A stretch of 64,000 nucleotides of DNA from Bacteroidales bacterium (GTDB lineage Bacteria; Bacteroidota; Bacteroidia; Bacteroidales; UBA932): assembly GCA_024401695.1 (NCBI GenBank), contig JAKSKN010000011.1, positions 1-64,000 of the forward strand, in the 5' to 3' direction. A program made the position numbers and the translations under genes. Shown here piece by piece: positions 8,001-17,069 of the stretch. Each line of letters starts with the position of its first letter. Positions within the stretch are counted from its first letter, which is position 1. Below the pieces are notes generated by a model, which did not search any database, was not told where the DNA came from, and saw nothing but the letters and a program-made list of their open reading frames with translations.

Positions 8001-9271
8001 TTGAAACTGAGAGCGACGAACATACGCTGATCAATCAGACGTGTCTGCTTGCCAAAAGTGATATTGGATGTATGGCAATGCCTGAACGGAGACGCTGAGT
8101 TGTTGGTTGCGGCTGAACGGGCACAAACCGCATTGAAATAGATATTGTCGATATAGCTGTCGGAAAAGGCATTCTTGCCTATGGAAACCACAGAGGCAGG
8201 AATATGCAGTTCCTTTAAATTGACTCCCTTGTACTGATTGTCCTCGATGTGGGTGGTACCTTCAGGGATGCGGAGAATGCCATTGACCGGCTTTGCTGTG
8301 GTCAGCTTCTTTTCTGAAGATGCCTTTGGATAGCTGATTTCCTTGTAGCCGGTCTTTGATGCGGCAGGAACAAAGGTGAAATATCCCTTTTCCTTTGGAG
8401 ACACCGCGCGGCCCTTTGTCCATTTGGAAGTATTAGACGTTGAAGTCTTTGCAGAACTGGCAGTTGTAGTAGTCTTGGATGTTGCAGATGTCTTTGACGC
8501 AGAAGCAGCTGTGGCAGAGGTATTCGCTGCGATCTGGGTCGATGCCGTCTGCCTGGCACTAGTGGTAGAAGAAGTGCTTGTGGTGTTTGTAGTGCTTGTC
8601 GGGACTGTAGCCCTGGCGATGCTGTTTACGACGGAACCTCCTGTGCTCAGCTCGTCACATGCGTATCCATTCTCTGCAGCCCACCGGGCAGCGTATGAGC
8701 CGCTAGGGCAGATTATCTTGGTGCTCTTTGGGAACGCACCTTCGCCAATGGATTCAATCGATGCGGGCAAGGCGACTTCCTTGATGAGCGTAATGCCAAA
8801 TGCGAAAGAGCCCAAAGTCGTGACACCTTCCGGAATGGTGACTTCTGTCAGATTAGTGCTGCTGAAGGCGCTGTTTCCGATGACTCGCACCGATGATGGG
8901 ATATCAACTTTTGTAATTCCCTTGCAGTTGGTAAAAAGGCTGCTTGGAATTGTGGTGACATCCTCTCCAATCACGACCTCAGAAAGAGACTTACATTGAG
9001 CAAAAGCAGGAGAAAAGAGGCTGCCTGCCGAAGGGCAATCCTTAGCATTGTAGGTAACCTTTCGCAGGTTGGTACACCCCTTGAATGCTCCACCTCCAAT
9101 TTCTGTAACAGAAGAAGGAATGATCAGCTCTGTTATATTCGTATTGTCGGCGAATTGTTTGGCGGCAATACGAGTAGTACCTTCCTCTATTGCTGCGACT
9201 CCGCTCTCAATATTTTGAGCCGAAAGTGCAAGAGCCCACAGGGCTGATAGACAAAGTAAAAACCTTTTCAT
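5051..9271 (-). CDS. Secreted BspA-type leucine-rich repeat protein with embedded C10 (streptopain-like) protease domain
   Basis: 1406 residues with a signal peptide (MKRFLLCLSALWALALSAQ). BspA-type LRR_5 repeats (patterns such as IPSSVTEIGGGAFKGCTNL) occur at about 25-195, 325-945 and 1225-1406, with a Ser/Thr/Ala-rich linker at about 210-287. Between the last LRR blocks, about 945-1195, lies a peptidase C10-like domain. C971 in CQHLAMAQALHHYG aligns with the C-x-A-T-A-M-A-Q nucleophile motif, H1146 lies in GHAFVIDGA, and HVDLGHGGYENGWYDL matches the His-to-WGWGG region of SpeB. C10 enzymes are secreted cysteine proteases; BspA repeats mediate binding to host proteins or bacterial surfaces. 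The C-terminus is LRR, with no recognisable type IX sorting domain, so the export route beyond the periplasm is unclear. Confidence 0.82.
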   Translation of the reverse strand: MKRFLLCLSALWALALSAQNIESGVAAIEEGTTRIAAKQFADNTNITELIIPSSVTEIGGGAFKGCTNLRKVTYNAKDCPSAGSLFSPAFAQCKSLSEVVIGEDVTTIPSSLFTNCKGITKVDIPSSVRVIGNSAFSSTNLTEVTIPEGVTTLGSFAFGITLIKEVALPASIESIGEGAFPKSTKIICPSGSYAARWAAENGYACDELSTGGSVVNSIARATVPTSTTNTTSTSSTTSARQTASTQIAANTSATAASASKTSATSKTTTTASSAKTSTSNTSKWTKGRAVSPKEKGYFTFVPAASKTGYKEISYPKASSEKKLTTAKPVNGILRIPEGTTHIEDNQYKGVNLKELHIPASVVSIGKNAFSDSYIDNIYFNAVCARSAATNNSASPFRHCHTSNITFGKQTRLIDQRMFVALSFNSQLIEIPGNVETIGDYAFFSFEGNGLHYFVLREGVKSIGDKAFHGEKKYSNSRVWCPHEVVLPRSLEHLGEGALSLATDLIVTKGSWAEQFAKDHRFEYFHDGWSMHYNPNKVQAKGTIKNGVLSFQSGATYIENEAYKNNTSFHTLVIPESMKDLGYDTFDGCTNLKRIEYNAEYLEFGEQAFADCPNVEEIILGPKVCHLPKEIFKDCSKVTSINFPASLRSIESWAFLKTGIKDFILPEGIENLGTYAIPMEYHSKVYFPSSLLKMENLGSFDRDTYYGCEQGTYAEKYLTSKNVKHFFRKADLLAGRDVTPDEDFVTELPGSTELRSENILPYPNETEICSATPEMLSWIKNGVLTIPEGTKSLPTNAFRGHREITRIVFPSSLTNIGICAFYKCIGLKEVTIPGTVKTLGNNSFDYCVYLEKVVLKEGVESIGYNSFFRCSNLKTIEVPASVKDIPVRTETILVDGYKTKFTNGTITFDASLIVKRGSYAEKWAIDNKHDYQYTYGGKPEGVTEVYSEPLLKVHMSQRHLENPYTNGYKTICQHLAMAQALHHYGPPQGSTVYNSRPSITTQNHTQILFADFDADAKEFNQIKDEFSVYDNDEMLASDHFVYNIANVICNRIVFNDDFLYDLAMQQGEDPMIEGAKDCHLTEPQRMNIEHHYPVMYNRASVTMFDKNASESLPTTCEIPIRESIKRGWPLLISTRPNKEGHEDAVGHAFVIDGARMKNGKFQIHVDLGHGGYENGWYDLDGQMPSGYITKIRLLVPLEGEALARWRPWRLTPEAIAAYKAEKHHEIYFDHGMLYLPEGIGYIYGDDPNPDRNTIGHLGVKPEKITSVRMPLTLQVIQTYAFNNCSNLKEITIPENVREWHTNSFFQCKSLETLHYNAIWCDDNEIGIKQSPTWPTLKTITIGPKVERIPAYLFYDRMGIHGVIELPACCKEVGEFAFYRTSIEKVILPKGCKVGQNAFPPTATVVYK

Positions 9272-9370
9272 TCAGTTTGTATTAGAAAAATAAAGCAAAA
9301 TCATGAAGACATACAGAATTTTTCATAGATTTACAATATAATACTTTTCTTTTAAGAATTCTTGCACCCA

Positions 9371-10999
9371 ATGAGAAAAATAGTCCTATTGATAAGCACA
9401 CTCCTGATAGGAATCGTGGCTCACGCATATGATCCCAAAATCAGGAACATCGATATCAAATGCGTGCTTGACAATACAGGCTGTGCCCATATAACCGAAG
9501 TATGGGATGTGTGCGTTGCGGGAGGTACTGAATGGTATCTTGTAAGGACAAATCTTGATGAGATAGAAATCAAGAATCTCTCAGTACAGGAAGGAGACAA
9601 CACGTTCCAATACGTGGAAAGCTGGGATGTAAACGCTTCTCTATATCAGAAAACCGGGAAATGTGGCCTTAATAAAGTATATGATGGCTTTGAAATATGC
9701 TGGGGTGTAGGAAGTTATGGAGACCACGTCTTCACTGTATCATATGACATGACAAATGCGGTGAAAAGTCTGAATGACTATGACATGCTGCATATGCAGT
9801 TCATCTCCGACCAATTGTCCTCAGCTCCTCAGCACGCAAGTATCGAGCTTTCCGTTGAGGGAGCGTCCCTCTCCGCAGATAACGCGGAGGTATGGGGCTT
9901 CGGTTTTGATGGTTATGCCGTTTTCAATGACGGAGTCATCATGGCAAAGGCCAGCGACGGGCTTCTGTACGACGATTCCATGATTCTTCTGATAAGGCTT
10001 GACAAGGGCATCCTATCCAATCCGTCTTGTGTATGGGATGAGGATTTCCAGGTTGCTTTGGATTCAGCCCTGGAGGGCTCCGACTGGGAGTCGGGATCAT
10101 TACCCTTCATGAAACGGGTAGAACATGTAATAGAAACGGTGCTCAACTATCTATGGCTGATGATCTTCCCTATCTATCTATACGTTTCTGACGCAATAAA
10201 GATAAGGCGCTTCCTCGGAGTGAGTAAGAAAAATGTGTCATGGTGCAGGGAAGTTCCCTTCCAAGGTGACCTGTGCACAACAGAGTTCGTGCTTGGGATG
10301 ATAGATGAGGGGTGCATGAGCCACATCGCTTCTGCCATGATACTCCAGATGATTCAGCGGGGAGCAATAGAGGTGGCTAAATCGTCCGCTGGTGATGACA
10401 AAGTTGACCTTATACTCGGGGACAGGTCAAAACTTGAAGGTCTGCCTGAACCAATCTTGAAGCTGTGGGACCTTTTGTCTGAGGCCTGTGGAGATGACAG
10501 GATTCTGCAGGACAAGGAGTTCAAAGAGTGGTCGATGAGGAATAGAAGGTTGGTGTCCAAATGGGTAGATTCAGTTGACAAGACAGGAGAGAAGTCATTC
10601 CTCTTGCACGGATATGGGGCCAAATACGGAAGCAAGACAAGGTGCACAGCGAGAGGAGGAGAGGAGGCCCTGAAGGCCTTGGGCTTCAAGAAGTTCATCC
10701 TGGACTTTACGCTGATCGGCGAGCGTGCGAGCTATGAGGTGGCTCTATGGGACAGCTACCTTGTTTTCGGAGCTCTCTTTGGCGTAGCAGACAAGGTCGC
10801 CAAGGAACTGAGTGACATCGCCCCTGAGTATCAGCATGCCTCGTCGGTGATGTCAAGCATGTCAAGTATACACAGTGCAATAGGAATATCCAACAGTCTG
10901 TCTAGCTCTATAGCCTCTGCCAGTACCAGTGGAGGCAGATCTTCTCGTGGCGGCGGTGGTGGTTTCTCTGGTGGTGGCCATGGCGGCGGTTCTAGATAA
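9371..10999 (+). CDS. DUF2207 family membrane protein
   Basis: A 542-residue protein with a signal peptide (MRKIVLLISTLLIGIVAHA). An extracytoplasmic beta-rich N-terminal domain (about 22-250) of DUF2207 type is followed by a transmembrane helix (about 256-276, VLNYLWLMIFPIYLYV), a cytoplasmic region with a winged-helix-like stretch (TTEFVLGMIDEGCMSHIASAM), a second weak hydrophobic segment near 460-475, and a Gly/Ser-rich C-terminus (GGGGGFSGGGHGGGS) characteristic of the family. DUF2207 proteins have no established function. I used the ATG at 9371, which begins the signal peptide, instead of the TTG three codons upstream. It is divergent from the LRR/C10 gene and may be unrelated to it. Confidence 0.78.
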   Translation: MRKIVLLISTLLIGIVAHAYDPKIRNIDIKCVLDNTGCAHITEVWDVCVAGGTEWYLVRTNLDEIEIKNLSVQEGDNTFQYVESWDVNASLYQKTGKCGLNKVYDGFEICWGVGSYGDHVFTVSYDMTNAVKSLNDYDMLHMQFISDQLSSAPQHASIELSVEGASLSADNAEVWGFGFDGYAVFNDGVIMAKASDGLLYDDSMILLIRLDKGILSNPSCVWDEDFQVALDSALEGSDWESGSLPFMKRVEHVIETVLNYLWLMIFPIYLYVSDAIKIRRFLGVSKKNVSWCREVPFQGDLCTTEFVLGMIDEGCMSHIASAMILQMIQRGAIEVAKSSAGDDKVDLILGDRSKLEGLPEPILKLWDLLSEACGDDRILQDKEFKEWSMRNRRLVSKWVDSVDKTGEKSFLLHGYGAKYGSKTRCTARGGEEALKALGFKKFILDFTLIGERASYEVALWDSYLVFGALFGVADKVAKELSDIAPEYQHASSVMSSMSSIHSAIGISNSLSSSIASASTSGGRSSRGGGGGFSGGGHGGGSR

Positions 11000-11152
11000 G
11001 ACCTATTTTCACACTTGCCATCAACAAAAACAGGCTAGCAAAAAGGGTCGGCCTCATTTTTTTGATGTGCGGAGCTCCGCAGCGGCAGCAGCTTGCCCCT
11101 GAGAGGACTCCGAAGGTTGCTGCCAGTCAGCCCGGAGCCGTCATGATATAGA
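11000..11152. other. Structured intergenic DNA between converging genes
   Basis: No ORF of interest. Contains the perfect 12-bp palindrome GCGGAGCTCCGC (11069-11080) and an inverted repeat GGCAGCA (11084-11090) / TGCTGCC (11118-11124) around a 27-nt loop. This could be a structured 3' UTR of the DUF2207 transcript; no RNA family is recognised. Confidence 0.4.
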
Positions 11153-11206
11153 AAGAGGATGACCTCTAAGTCCTAATGGACTTATAGAGTCACCCTCTCT
11201 TTTTTG
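11153..11206 (+). terminator. Long hairpin terminator between the DUF2207 gene and araB
   Basis: AAGAGG-TGACCTCTAAGTCC, loop TAAT, GGACTTATAGAGTCACCCTCT, followed by TTTTTT on the plus strand: an imperfect stem of about 22 bp. It sits 15 nt beyond the araB stop. The T-run favours plus-strand termination; the minus strand gives only a weak U-tract. It shares GAAAGAGGATG and the flank TTGCTGTT with the terminator at 39611-39646. Confidence 0.7.
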
Positions 11207-11220
11207 CTGTTCTCCAGTCC

Positions 11221-12813
11221 CTATTTCTTGTACTGTACGGCAGCAGCCTCCACAGGGAGGGTGTCCATATAGTTCTTGATGTAGGCGTTGAAGCCTTCAA
11301 CCTCAGCAGGGTCAGGGTCTACTGACACACCTGTATTGCCGGCGAAGACCTCCTGGTCGAGCCAGTCTGCGAGTGACAGATTCTTCGCATTGCGTACGAG
11401 ATAGGCACCCAGAAGGGCTATACCCCACGCACCGCCCTCGCCTGCTGTCTCCATCACGGAAATAGGTGAATTGAGCGCAGCTGCAAGGATCTTCTGGCCG
11501 ACGTTGGTGGACTTGAAGAGTCCGCCGTGGCCGGTAATGCGGTCCACCTTGATCTTCTCTTCCTTCAGGAGGATGTCATTGCCCACCTTGAGCACACCCA
11601 CGGTGGCATAGAGTACGGAGCGCATGAAATTGGCGAGGTTGAACCTGTCGGTTGCGGAACGAACGAACAAAGGACGGCCGTCTGCGAATCCCGTGACAGG
11701 CTCGCCTGAGATGTAGTTGTAGGAGATGAGTCCGCCGCAATCCGCATCGCCACGGCCTGCAGCCTCGAAGAGCTTCGTGAAGACGACGCCCATATCTACA
11801 GGCACACCGAGTGCTTCCTGATATTCCCTGAACAGGCCTACCCAGCCATTGAGGTCTGACGTACAGTTGTTGCAATGCACCATAGCCACAAGGCTTCCGT
11901 CAGGAGTGGTGACCATATCAATAACTTCGTAAGGCTTGGAAAGCTCCTTCTCCAGAACGATCATCGAGAACGAAGAAGTGCCGGCAGAAACGTTGCCGGT
12001 GCGCTGCTTGACAGCGTTGGTTGCAACCATTCCGGTGCCTGCATCACCCTCAGGAGGGCAAAGCGGAACACCCGGCTTGAGGTGGCCGCTGACATCAAGC
12101 TTCTTCGCGCCTTCCACTGTAAGGCAACCGGCATCGGCGCCTGCAGGGATTGACTCAGGGAGAATGTCAAGAAGCTTCCAGCCAAGGTTGCGAGGAGCGA
12201 TGAGCTTGTCGAATTTCTCGACCATCGTCCTGTCATAGTCCTTGGTCTTAGGGTCAACAGGGATCATTCCTGAAGCATCACCGACACCGAGCACGCGGCG
12301 GCCGGTAAGCTGCCAGTGCACATAACCTGCGAGCGTGGTGAGGAAGTCGATATCCTTTACGTGTGCCTCGCCGTCAAGGATTGCCTGATATACGTGTGAG
12401 ATACTCCAGCGAAGCGGAATATTGTACACGAAAAGCTCAGAAAGTTCCTTGGCTGCCCGGGCAGTGTTGGTATTGCGCCAGGTTCTGAAAGGAGCGAGGA
12501 TGTTCTGGTTCTTGTCGAAGGCCATATAGCCGTGCATCATTGCACTGATGCCAAGGGCTGCGAGGCTCTCGATTTCGACGCCATAGAGTTTCTGGACATT
12601 GGCACGGAGGTCTGCATAGCAGTCCTGGATTCCGGCCCAGATATCCTCGATGCTGTAGGACCAGAGACCGTCAACGAGCTTGTTTTCCCACTCGTGGCTG
12701 CCCTGGGCTATCGGTTTGTTCTCTTCGTCGATGAGCACACCCTTGATGCGGGTTGAGCCGAATTCGATTCCGAGGATGGCCTTTCCGGCCTGGATGGTTG
12801 AGCGTGCGTCCAT
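11221..12813 (-). CDS. araB: L-ribulokinase (FGGY family carbohydrate kinase)
   Basis: A 530-residue FGGY kinase with the N-terminal phosphate-binding segment LGIEFGSTRIKGVLIDEEN and the C-terminal ATP-binding segment DRITGHGGLFKSTNVGQKIL with AGEGGAWGIALLGAY. In this family the closest alternative is xylulokinase. Assignment to L-ribulose phosphorylation rests on its position directly after araA (3-nt gap) in an operon that also has araD, so the kinase is the step needed between isomerase and epimerase. It acts in the cytoplasm. It is the last gene of the operon, followed by the hairpin at 11153-11206. The start ATG at 12813 is unambiguous. Confidence 0.85.
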   Translation of the reverse strand: MDARSTIQAGKAILGIEFGSTRIKGVLIDEENKPIAQGSHEWENKLVDGLWSYSIEDIWAGIQDCYADLRANVQKLYGVEIESLAALGISAMMHGYMAFDKNQNILAPFRTWRNTNTARAAKELSELFVYNIPLRWSISHVYQAILDGEAHVKDIDFLTTLAGYVHWQLTGRRVLGVGDASGMIPVDPKTKDYDRTMVEKFDKLIAPRNLGWKLLDILPESIPAGADAGCLTVEGAKKLDVSGHLKPGVPLCPPEGDAGTGMVATNAVKQRTGNVSAGTSSFSMIVLEKELSKPYEVIDMVTTPDGSLVAMVHCNNCTSDLNGWVGLFREYQEALGVPVDMGVVFTKLFEAAGRGDADCGGLISYNYISGEPVTGFADGRPLFVRSATDRFNLANFMRSVLYATVGVLKVGNDILLKEEKIKVDRITGHGGLFKSTNVGQKILAAALNSPISVMETAGEGGAWGIALLGAYLVRNAKNLSLADWLDQEVFAGNTGVSVDPDPAEVEGFNAYIKNYMDTLPVEAAAVQYKK

Positions 12814-12816
12814 ATT

Positions 12817-14358
12817 TTACTTGAGGGCTTTGTTCAACATATAATATACTTCGTTGGTACGGAGTTCCTTCTTGAAATCAAGAATATTGGTATTCTTGTT
12901 GATGTGGATGAATTCAATTCCGGTCATCTCGGCAAAGTCATCCCAGTACTCCGCATTGATGTCATAGCTGAATGCAGAATGATGTGTGCCGCCGGCGAGT
13001 ATCCAGGCGCCAGCACCGACCTCGAAGGTAGGCTGCGGGACCCAGAGGGCTGATGCAACAGGGAGGTTCGGCATCGGCTTAGGCTCGATGCACTCGACGT
13101 CCTGGGCAATGAGGCGGAAACGGTTGCCGAGGTCAACTACGGTAGCCTTGATGCCAGCACCGGTCTTGGAAGTGAACACAAGGCGTGCAGTCTGCTGCTT
13201 GCGGATACCGATTCCGAGGAAATGCACCTCAAGCTTCGGCTTGTCGCTGGCGATGAGCGGGCAGACCTCAAGCATATGGCTCTGGAGGCAGGAGCTGCGG
13301 TCACCGGCGAAATTGAGGGTATAATCCTCAAGGAATGAGCATCCGGTCGGGAGGCCCTGTGACATAACCCAGAGTGAACGGTAGAGGCAGGCCGTCTTCC
13401 AGTCGCCTTCAGCGCCGAAGCCGAATCCCTCTTCCATAAGACGCTGTGAAGCGAGTCCAGGGATCTGGTCGAAGCCGCTGAAATCAGGAGCATCGATGTC
13501 AGCATCGCCGAGGTCATCGAAATTGGTGGTGAAAGCGGTGGCACCCTCGTCCTTGAGGACACGGCGGAGAGCTATCTCAGCCTTTGCAGAGTTCTTTACC
13601 TTCTCCCAATATACCTTCTCGCCTGACTCGTCGATCTTGATTGTATAAAGCTTCTTGTATTCTTCCACAAGAGCGTCAGCCTCTGCATCGGTGACCTTCT
13701 TGTAGTAATCCATAAGGGATGATACAGGATAATAGTCAACGTGATAGCCGAGACGCTGCTCGAACTCGACGCGGTCGCCGTCTGTTACAGCGACGTTGTT
13801 CATATTCATACCGAACATAAGGCAGCGCACGTTCTTTGCATCTGCAACAGCAGCTGCCACGCGGGCCCATACGGCGATCTTCTTCTGAGCGTCCTCGCTC
13901 TTCCAATAGCCTACGACGACTTTCCTTGGCACGCGCATACGGGTGCAGATGTGACCGAATTCGATGTCGCCGTGAGCGCTCTGGTTGAGATTCATGAAAT
14001 CCATATTCATAGTATCCCAAGGAATCTCGGCATTGAACTGTGTATGGAAATGGAGAAGAGGCTTCTCGAGGGCCTGGAGACCCTTGATCCACATCTTGGC
14101 AGGAGAGAACGTGTGCATCCAGGTGATGACACCGACGCACTTGGCCTCGTTGTTTGCCGCCTTCATCACATCCTCGACCTCCTTTGAAGAGTTGGCCGTT
14201 CCCTTATACACAATCTTGACGGGGATGATGCCCGATGCGTTCAAGCCGTCAACCATAATCTTTGAATGGCCGTCCACCTGGACTACAGCGTCGCCGCCGT
14301 AAAGGAGCTGGGCACCGGTCACCCACCATAATTCTATATTATCAAATGCTTTTACCAT
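12817..14358 (-). CDS. araA: L-arabinose isomerase
   Basis: A 513-residue isomerase (E. coli AraA is 500) converting L-arabinose to L-ribulose, Mn2+-dependent in the family. Recognisable AraA blocks are IELWWVTGAQLLYG at the N-terminus, TWMHTFSPAKMWI, LLHFHTQFNAEIPWD, the catalytic region GFGAEGDWKTACLYRSLWVM, the loop CSFLEDYTLNF, and the metal-site His in HHSAFS. It lies between araD (16-nt gap) and araB (3-nt gap). Nothing looks truncated. Confidence 0.94.
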   Translation of the reverse strand: MVKAFDNIELWWVTGAQLLYGGDAVVQVDGHSKIMVDGLNASGIIPVKIVYKGTANSSKEVEDVMKAANNEAKCVGVITWMHTFSPAKMWIKGLQALEKPLLHFHTQFNAEIPWDTMNMDFMNLNQSAHGDIEFGHICTRMRVPRKVVVGYWKSEDAQKKIAVWARVAAAVADAKNVRCLMFGMNMNNVAVTDGDRVEFEQRLGYHVDYYPVSSLMDYYKKVTDAEADALVEEYKKLYTIKIDESGEKVYWEKVKNSAKAEIALRRVLKDEGATAFTTNFDDLGDADIDAPDFSGFDQIPGLASQRLMEEGFGFGAEGDWKTACLYRSLWVMSQGLPTGCSFLEDYTLNFAGDRSSCLQSHMLEVCPLIASDKPKLEVHFLGIGIRKQQTARLVFTSKTGAGIKATVVDLGNRFRLIAQDVECIEPKPMPNLPVASALWVPQPTFEVGAGAWILAGGTHHSAFSYDINAEYWDDFAEMTGIEFIHINKNTNILDFKKELRTNEVYYMLNKALK

Positions 14359-14374
14359 ATTGTTGAAGGATTAG

Positions 14375-15106
14375 TTATTTCTTTTTCTGTCCGTAATAGG
14401 CGTTCGGGCCGTGTTTGCGGCTGAAGTGCTTCTCTATGAGAGCCTTCTTGATCGATGGCTTCCTTGCAAACGTGAGGCAGTTGGAGACTTCACTGACCTT
14501 GAAGATCGACTCGGCGATGTAGTTCATCTTGGCGACCTCCTCCAGGACCTTGGCGTGATATACAGCCTCTGCGGGGTCCTTGCCCCAGGCGAAAGGTCCG
14601 TGGTTCTTGACGAGGACCGCCGGAGTATGAACAGGGTTGAGTTTCTTGAAGGTGCTGACAATCACATTGCCGGTCTCTTCTTCATAATTACCCTTGATCT
14701 GGGCGTCGGTCATATCCGGAGTGCACGGGACAGGGCCGTGAAAGTAGTCGGCGTGAGTGGTTCCGAGAGGTGTGATATCCATTCCTGCCTGCGCCCACGC
14801 AGTAGCGTAGGTCGAGTGCGTATGCACCACGCCCCCGATCTCGGGGAATGCACGGTAGAGTACAAGATGCGTCGGTGTGTCGGAAGACGGATTGAGATCT
14901 CCTTCGACGACCTTGCCGGTATTGAGGTCGACAACGACCATATCGGAAGCCTTCATGGTGTCATAGCTGACACCTGAAGGCTTGATTACGACAAGGCCCT
15001 TTTCACGATCAATACCTGAGACATTGCCCCAGGTAAAGATCACCAGACCGTGCTTGACGAGGTCAAGATTGGCCTTAAAAACTTTCTGTTTGAGTTCCTC
15101 CAGCAT
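14375..15106 (-). CDS. araD: L-ribulose-5-phosphate 4-epimerase
   Basis: A 243-residue class II aldolase-fold epimerase (E. coli AraD is 231) converting L-ribulose-5-P to D-xylulose-5-P. The zinc-binding HTH of [16 protein letters not shown], the second His in [10 protein letters not shown] and the phosphate-binding [10 protein letters not shown] and PSGVSYD segments are in place. The frame is open for ten more codons upstream, but the ATG at 15106 fits best: it comes one base after the stop codon of the transporter, suggesting coupled translation, and it begins the conserved [10 protein letters not shown] helix. Confidence 0.92.
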   Translation of the reverse strand: MLEELKQKVFKANLDLVKHGLVIFTWGNVSGIDREKGLVVIKPSGVSYDTMKASDMVVVDLNTGKVVEGDLNPSSDTPTHLVLYRAFPEIGGVVHTHSTYATAWAQAGMDITPLGTTHADYFHGPVPCTPDMTDAQIKGNYEEETGNVIVSTFKKLNPVHTPAVLVKNHGPFAWGKDPAEAVYHAKVLEEVAKMNYIAESIFKVSEVSNCLTFARKPSIKKALIEKHFSRKHGPNAYYGQKKK

Positions 15107-15107
15107 C

Positions 15108-17057
15108 TTACCAAAGGAATATGTAGAGAATAGCAAGAATTACGATTACACCGATTGCACCGATGTTAAAGGTCTTGTCTGTGCGGAAGAGTGCCAGGTC
15201 AATGCCTACAGCCTTTGCATCCTGAACCTTGTCCTTTGCGTTAGAGCGCAGGTACAGGCCAAGGACAGCCAGGATAGCGGTAAGGAAGAGCATAGCCTCG
15301 AATCCCCAGGAGCGGAGAACCGGTGAGCACATACCCCAGATGAATACTGCTAAGCTGATGGCTGATGCGATGAACAGAATCTGTGACCACTTCATCTGTG
15401 TATCGATGGTTTGCTGATCCAGAACGTCGGCCTTTACTACATTCTTCTTGTTGCAGAGTGACATCGGAACGAAGATGGCAACCAGTGCGATGAATACGTA
15501 ACCCATACGGAGCAGGAACGGAACCTCCGGAAGAAGCAGCTTGAACGCGATTGAGAATACGAATGTACCGATGGCGGCTACAACTGCGGCAGGACCGGAA
15601 GCGCGCTTCCAAAGAAGACCGAGACCGAAGATTACCACAACGCCCGGATATACGAAACCTGAGTACTCCTGAATGATCTGGAATGCCTGGTCGGCACCAC
15701 CCATAATAGGATATACGGCAATCATTGCGATTATGAGAGCGCAGATTGATGTGATACGGCCCACGGTTACAAGGTTCTTCTCAGAAGCATTCTTCTTGAA
15801 GTACTGCTTGTAGATATCCATCGTGAAGATGGTTGATGTGGAGTTGAACATTGATGCCAGTGATGAGATGACGGCTGCTGCGAGAGCTGCGAATGACAGA
15901 CCCTTTACAAATACCGGAGTGAAGTTGCGGATCAGGAAAGGATAAGCGTCATCTGATATGGAGATACCGCCGGCAAGCTGAGCGAACAGTTCAGGCTGCT
16001 GTGTCTTGATGTAGAATGCGCATACGCCCGGGATACATACGATGAACGGAATCAGAATCTTCAGGAAGGCTGCGAAGATCATACCCTTCTTTGCCTCGTT
16101 CAAACTCTTTGCTGCAAGACCCTTCTGGATGATGTACTGGTTGAAGCCCCAGTAGCCAAGGTTGGTCAGCCACAGAGCACCTACGATAAGGGCGATACCA
16201 GGAAGGGTGAAGTATGGATCATCGGTGATGCCCGGATACATGGCGGCATTACGCTGTACGGCCAGATTGAAGTGTGTGTCACCAGGAACGTCCTTCAGGT
16301 TCTGGAATACATGACCAAGTGCAGCAAGAGCACCACCATCAAGATTCATCTTGGTGGCAATTACATCAAGAGCGGCATAAGCGGTGATAAGGCCACCACC
16401 TACCAGGAATGTAACCTGCATTACATCAGTCCATGCAACAGATGAGAGGCCACCATAGATTGAATATACACCGGCAATGATGTAGAGAATCAGGATGATG
16501 ACCAGACGGATTGAGATCTCGGTGCTGCCAATGACAAGCATACATCCGCGGAGACCAAGGATCTGCTCAATGGCAAGGGCACCCAGCCATGCTACTGATG
16601 TCAGGTTGATGAATACATAAAGGAAAAGCCAGAAGATAGAGAAGGCCAGACCTGTGCCCGGATTGTAGCGGTCACGCAGGAACTGCGGGATGGTGAATAT
16701 CTTCTTCTCAATCATTACCGGCAGCAGGAACTTGCCTACTACGATAAGTGTGGCGGCAGCCATAAGCTCGTAGGCTGCAATGGCGATACCTGATGCGAAA
16801 GCAGTACCGGACATTCCGATGAACTGCTCGGCGGAGATGTTGGCTGCGATCAGAGATGCGCCGACTGCCCACCAGGTCAGGGTGTTACCGGCAAGGAAGT
16901 AATCCTTTGAGTCCTTCTCTTTGCCGTTTTTACTGCGTGAAAGGAAAAATCCCAGAAAAATGAGGAGTGCCAGATAGGCTACCACTACAATGTAGTCAAT
17001 TGGTGCAAAGCCATTGTTCTTGAGGCCTTCCAATACTGAAACTGATTGTAATAACAT
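15108..17057 (-). CDS. Sodium/sugar symporter (SSS family), probable L-arabinose importer
   Basis: A 649-residue integral membrane protein of the sodium:solute symporter family, with about 14 hydrophobic segments. SGLT-like features include the N-terminal [18 protein letters not shown], the loop [35 protein letters not shown], and the central [17 protein letters not shown] stretch typical of sugar-transporting members. The long hydrophilic insertion before the last helices ([13 protein letters not shown]) is usual in Bacteroidota homologues. Substrate assignment to arabinose is inferred from the operon (araDAB and galM). Sodium coupling is a family property. It lies between galM (12-nt gap) and araD. 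Confidence 0.85.
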   Translation of the reverse strand: MLLQSVSVLEGLKNNGFAPIDYIVVVAYLALLIFLGFFLSRSKNGKEKDSKDYFLAGNTLTWWAVGASLIAANISAEQFIGMSGTAFASGIAIAAYELMAAATLIVVGKFLLPVMIEKKIFTIPQFLRDRYNPGTGLAFSIFWLFLYVFINLTSVAWLGALAIEQILGLRGCMLVIGSTEISIRLVIILILYIIAGVYSIYGGLSSVAWTDVMQVTFLVGGGLITAYAALDVIATKMNLDGGALAALGHVFQNLKDVPGDTHFNLAVQRNAAMYPGITDDPYFTLPGIALIVGALWLTNLGYWGFNQYIIQKGLAAKSLNEAKKGMIFAAFLKILIPFIVCIPGVCAFYIKTQQPELFAQLAGGISISDDAYPFLIRNFTPVFVKGLSFAALAAAVISSLASMFNSTSTIFTMDIYKQYFKKNASEKNLVTVGRITSICALIIAMIAVYPIMGGADQAFQIIQEYSGFVYPGVVVIFGLGLLWKRASGPAAVVAAIGTFVFSIAFKLLLPEVPFLLRMGYVFIALVAIFVPMSLCNKKNVVKADVLDQQTIDTQMKWSQILFIASAISLAVFIWGMCSPVLRSWGFEAMLFLTAILAVLGLYLRSNAKDKVQDAKAVGIDLALFRTDKTFNIGAIGVIVILAILYIFLW

Positions 17058-17069
17058 TTGTTGGTTTAT

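Noticed and set aside
8410-8640. Ser/Thr/Ala-rich repetitive stretch considered as a DNA tandem repeat
   Set aside because: No regular repeat unit at DNA level; it is a degenerate protein linker.
8376-8999. 207-codon plus-strand open frame
   Set aside because: It is the complement of the Ser/Thr-rich linker and LRR codons of the C10/LRR protein; low-complexity Val/Ala composition arises from that.
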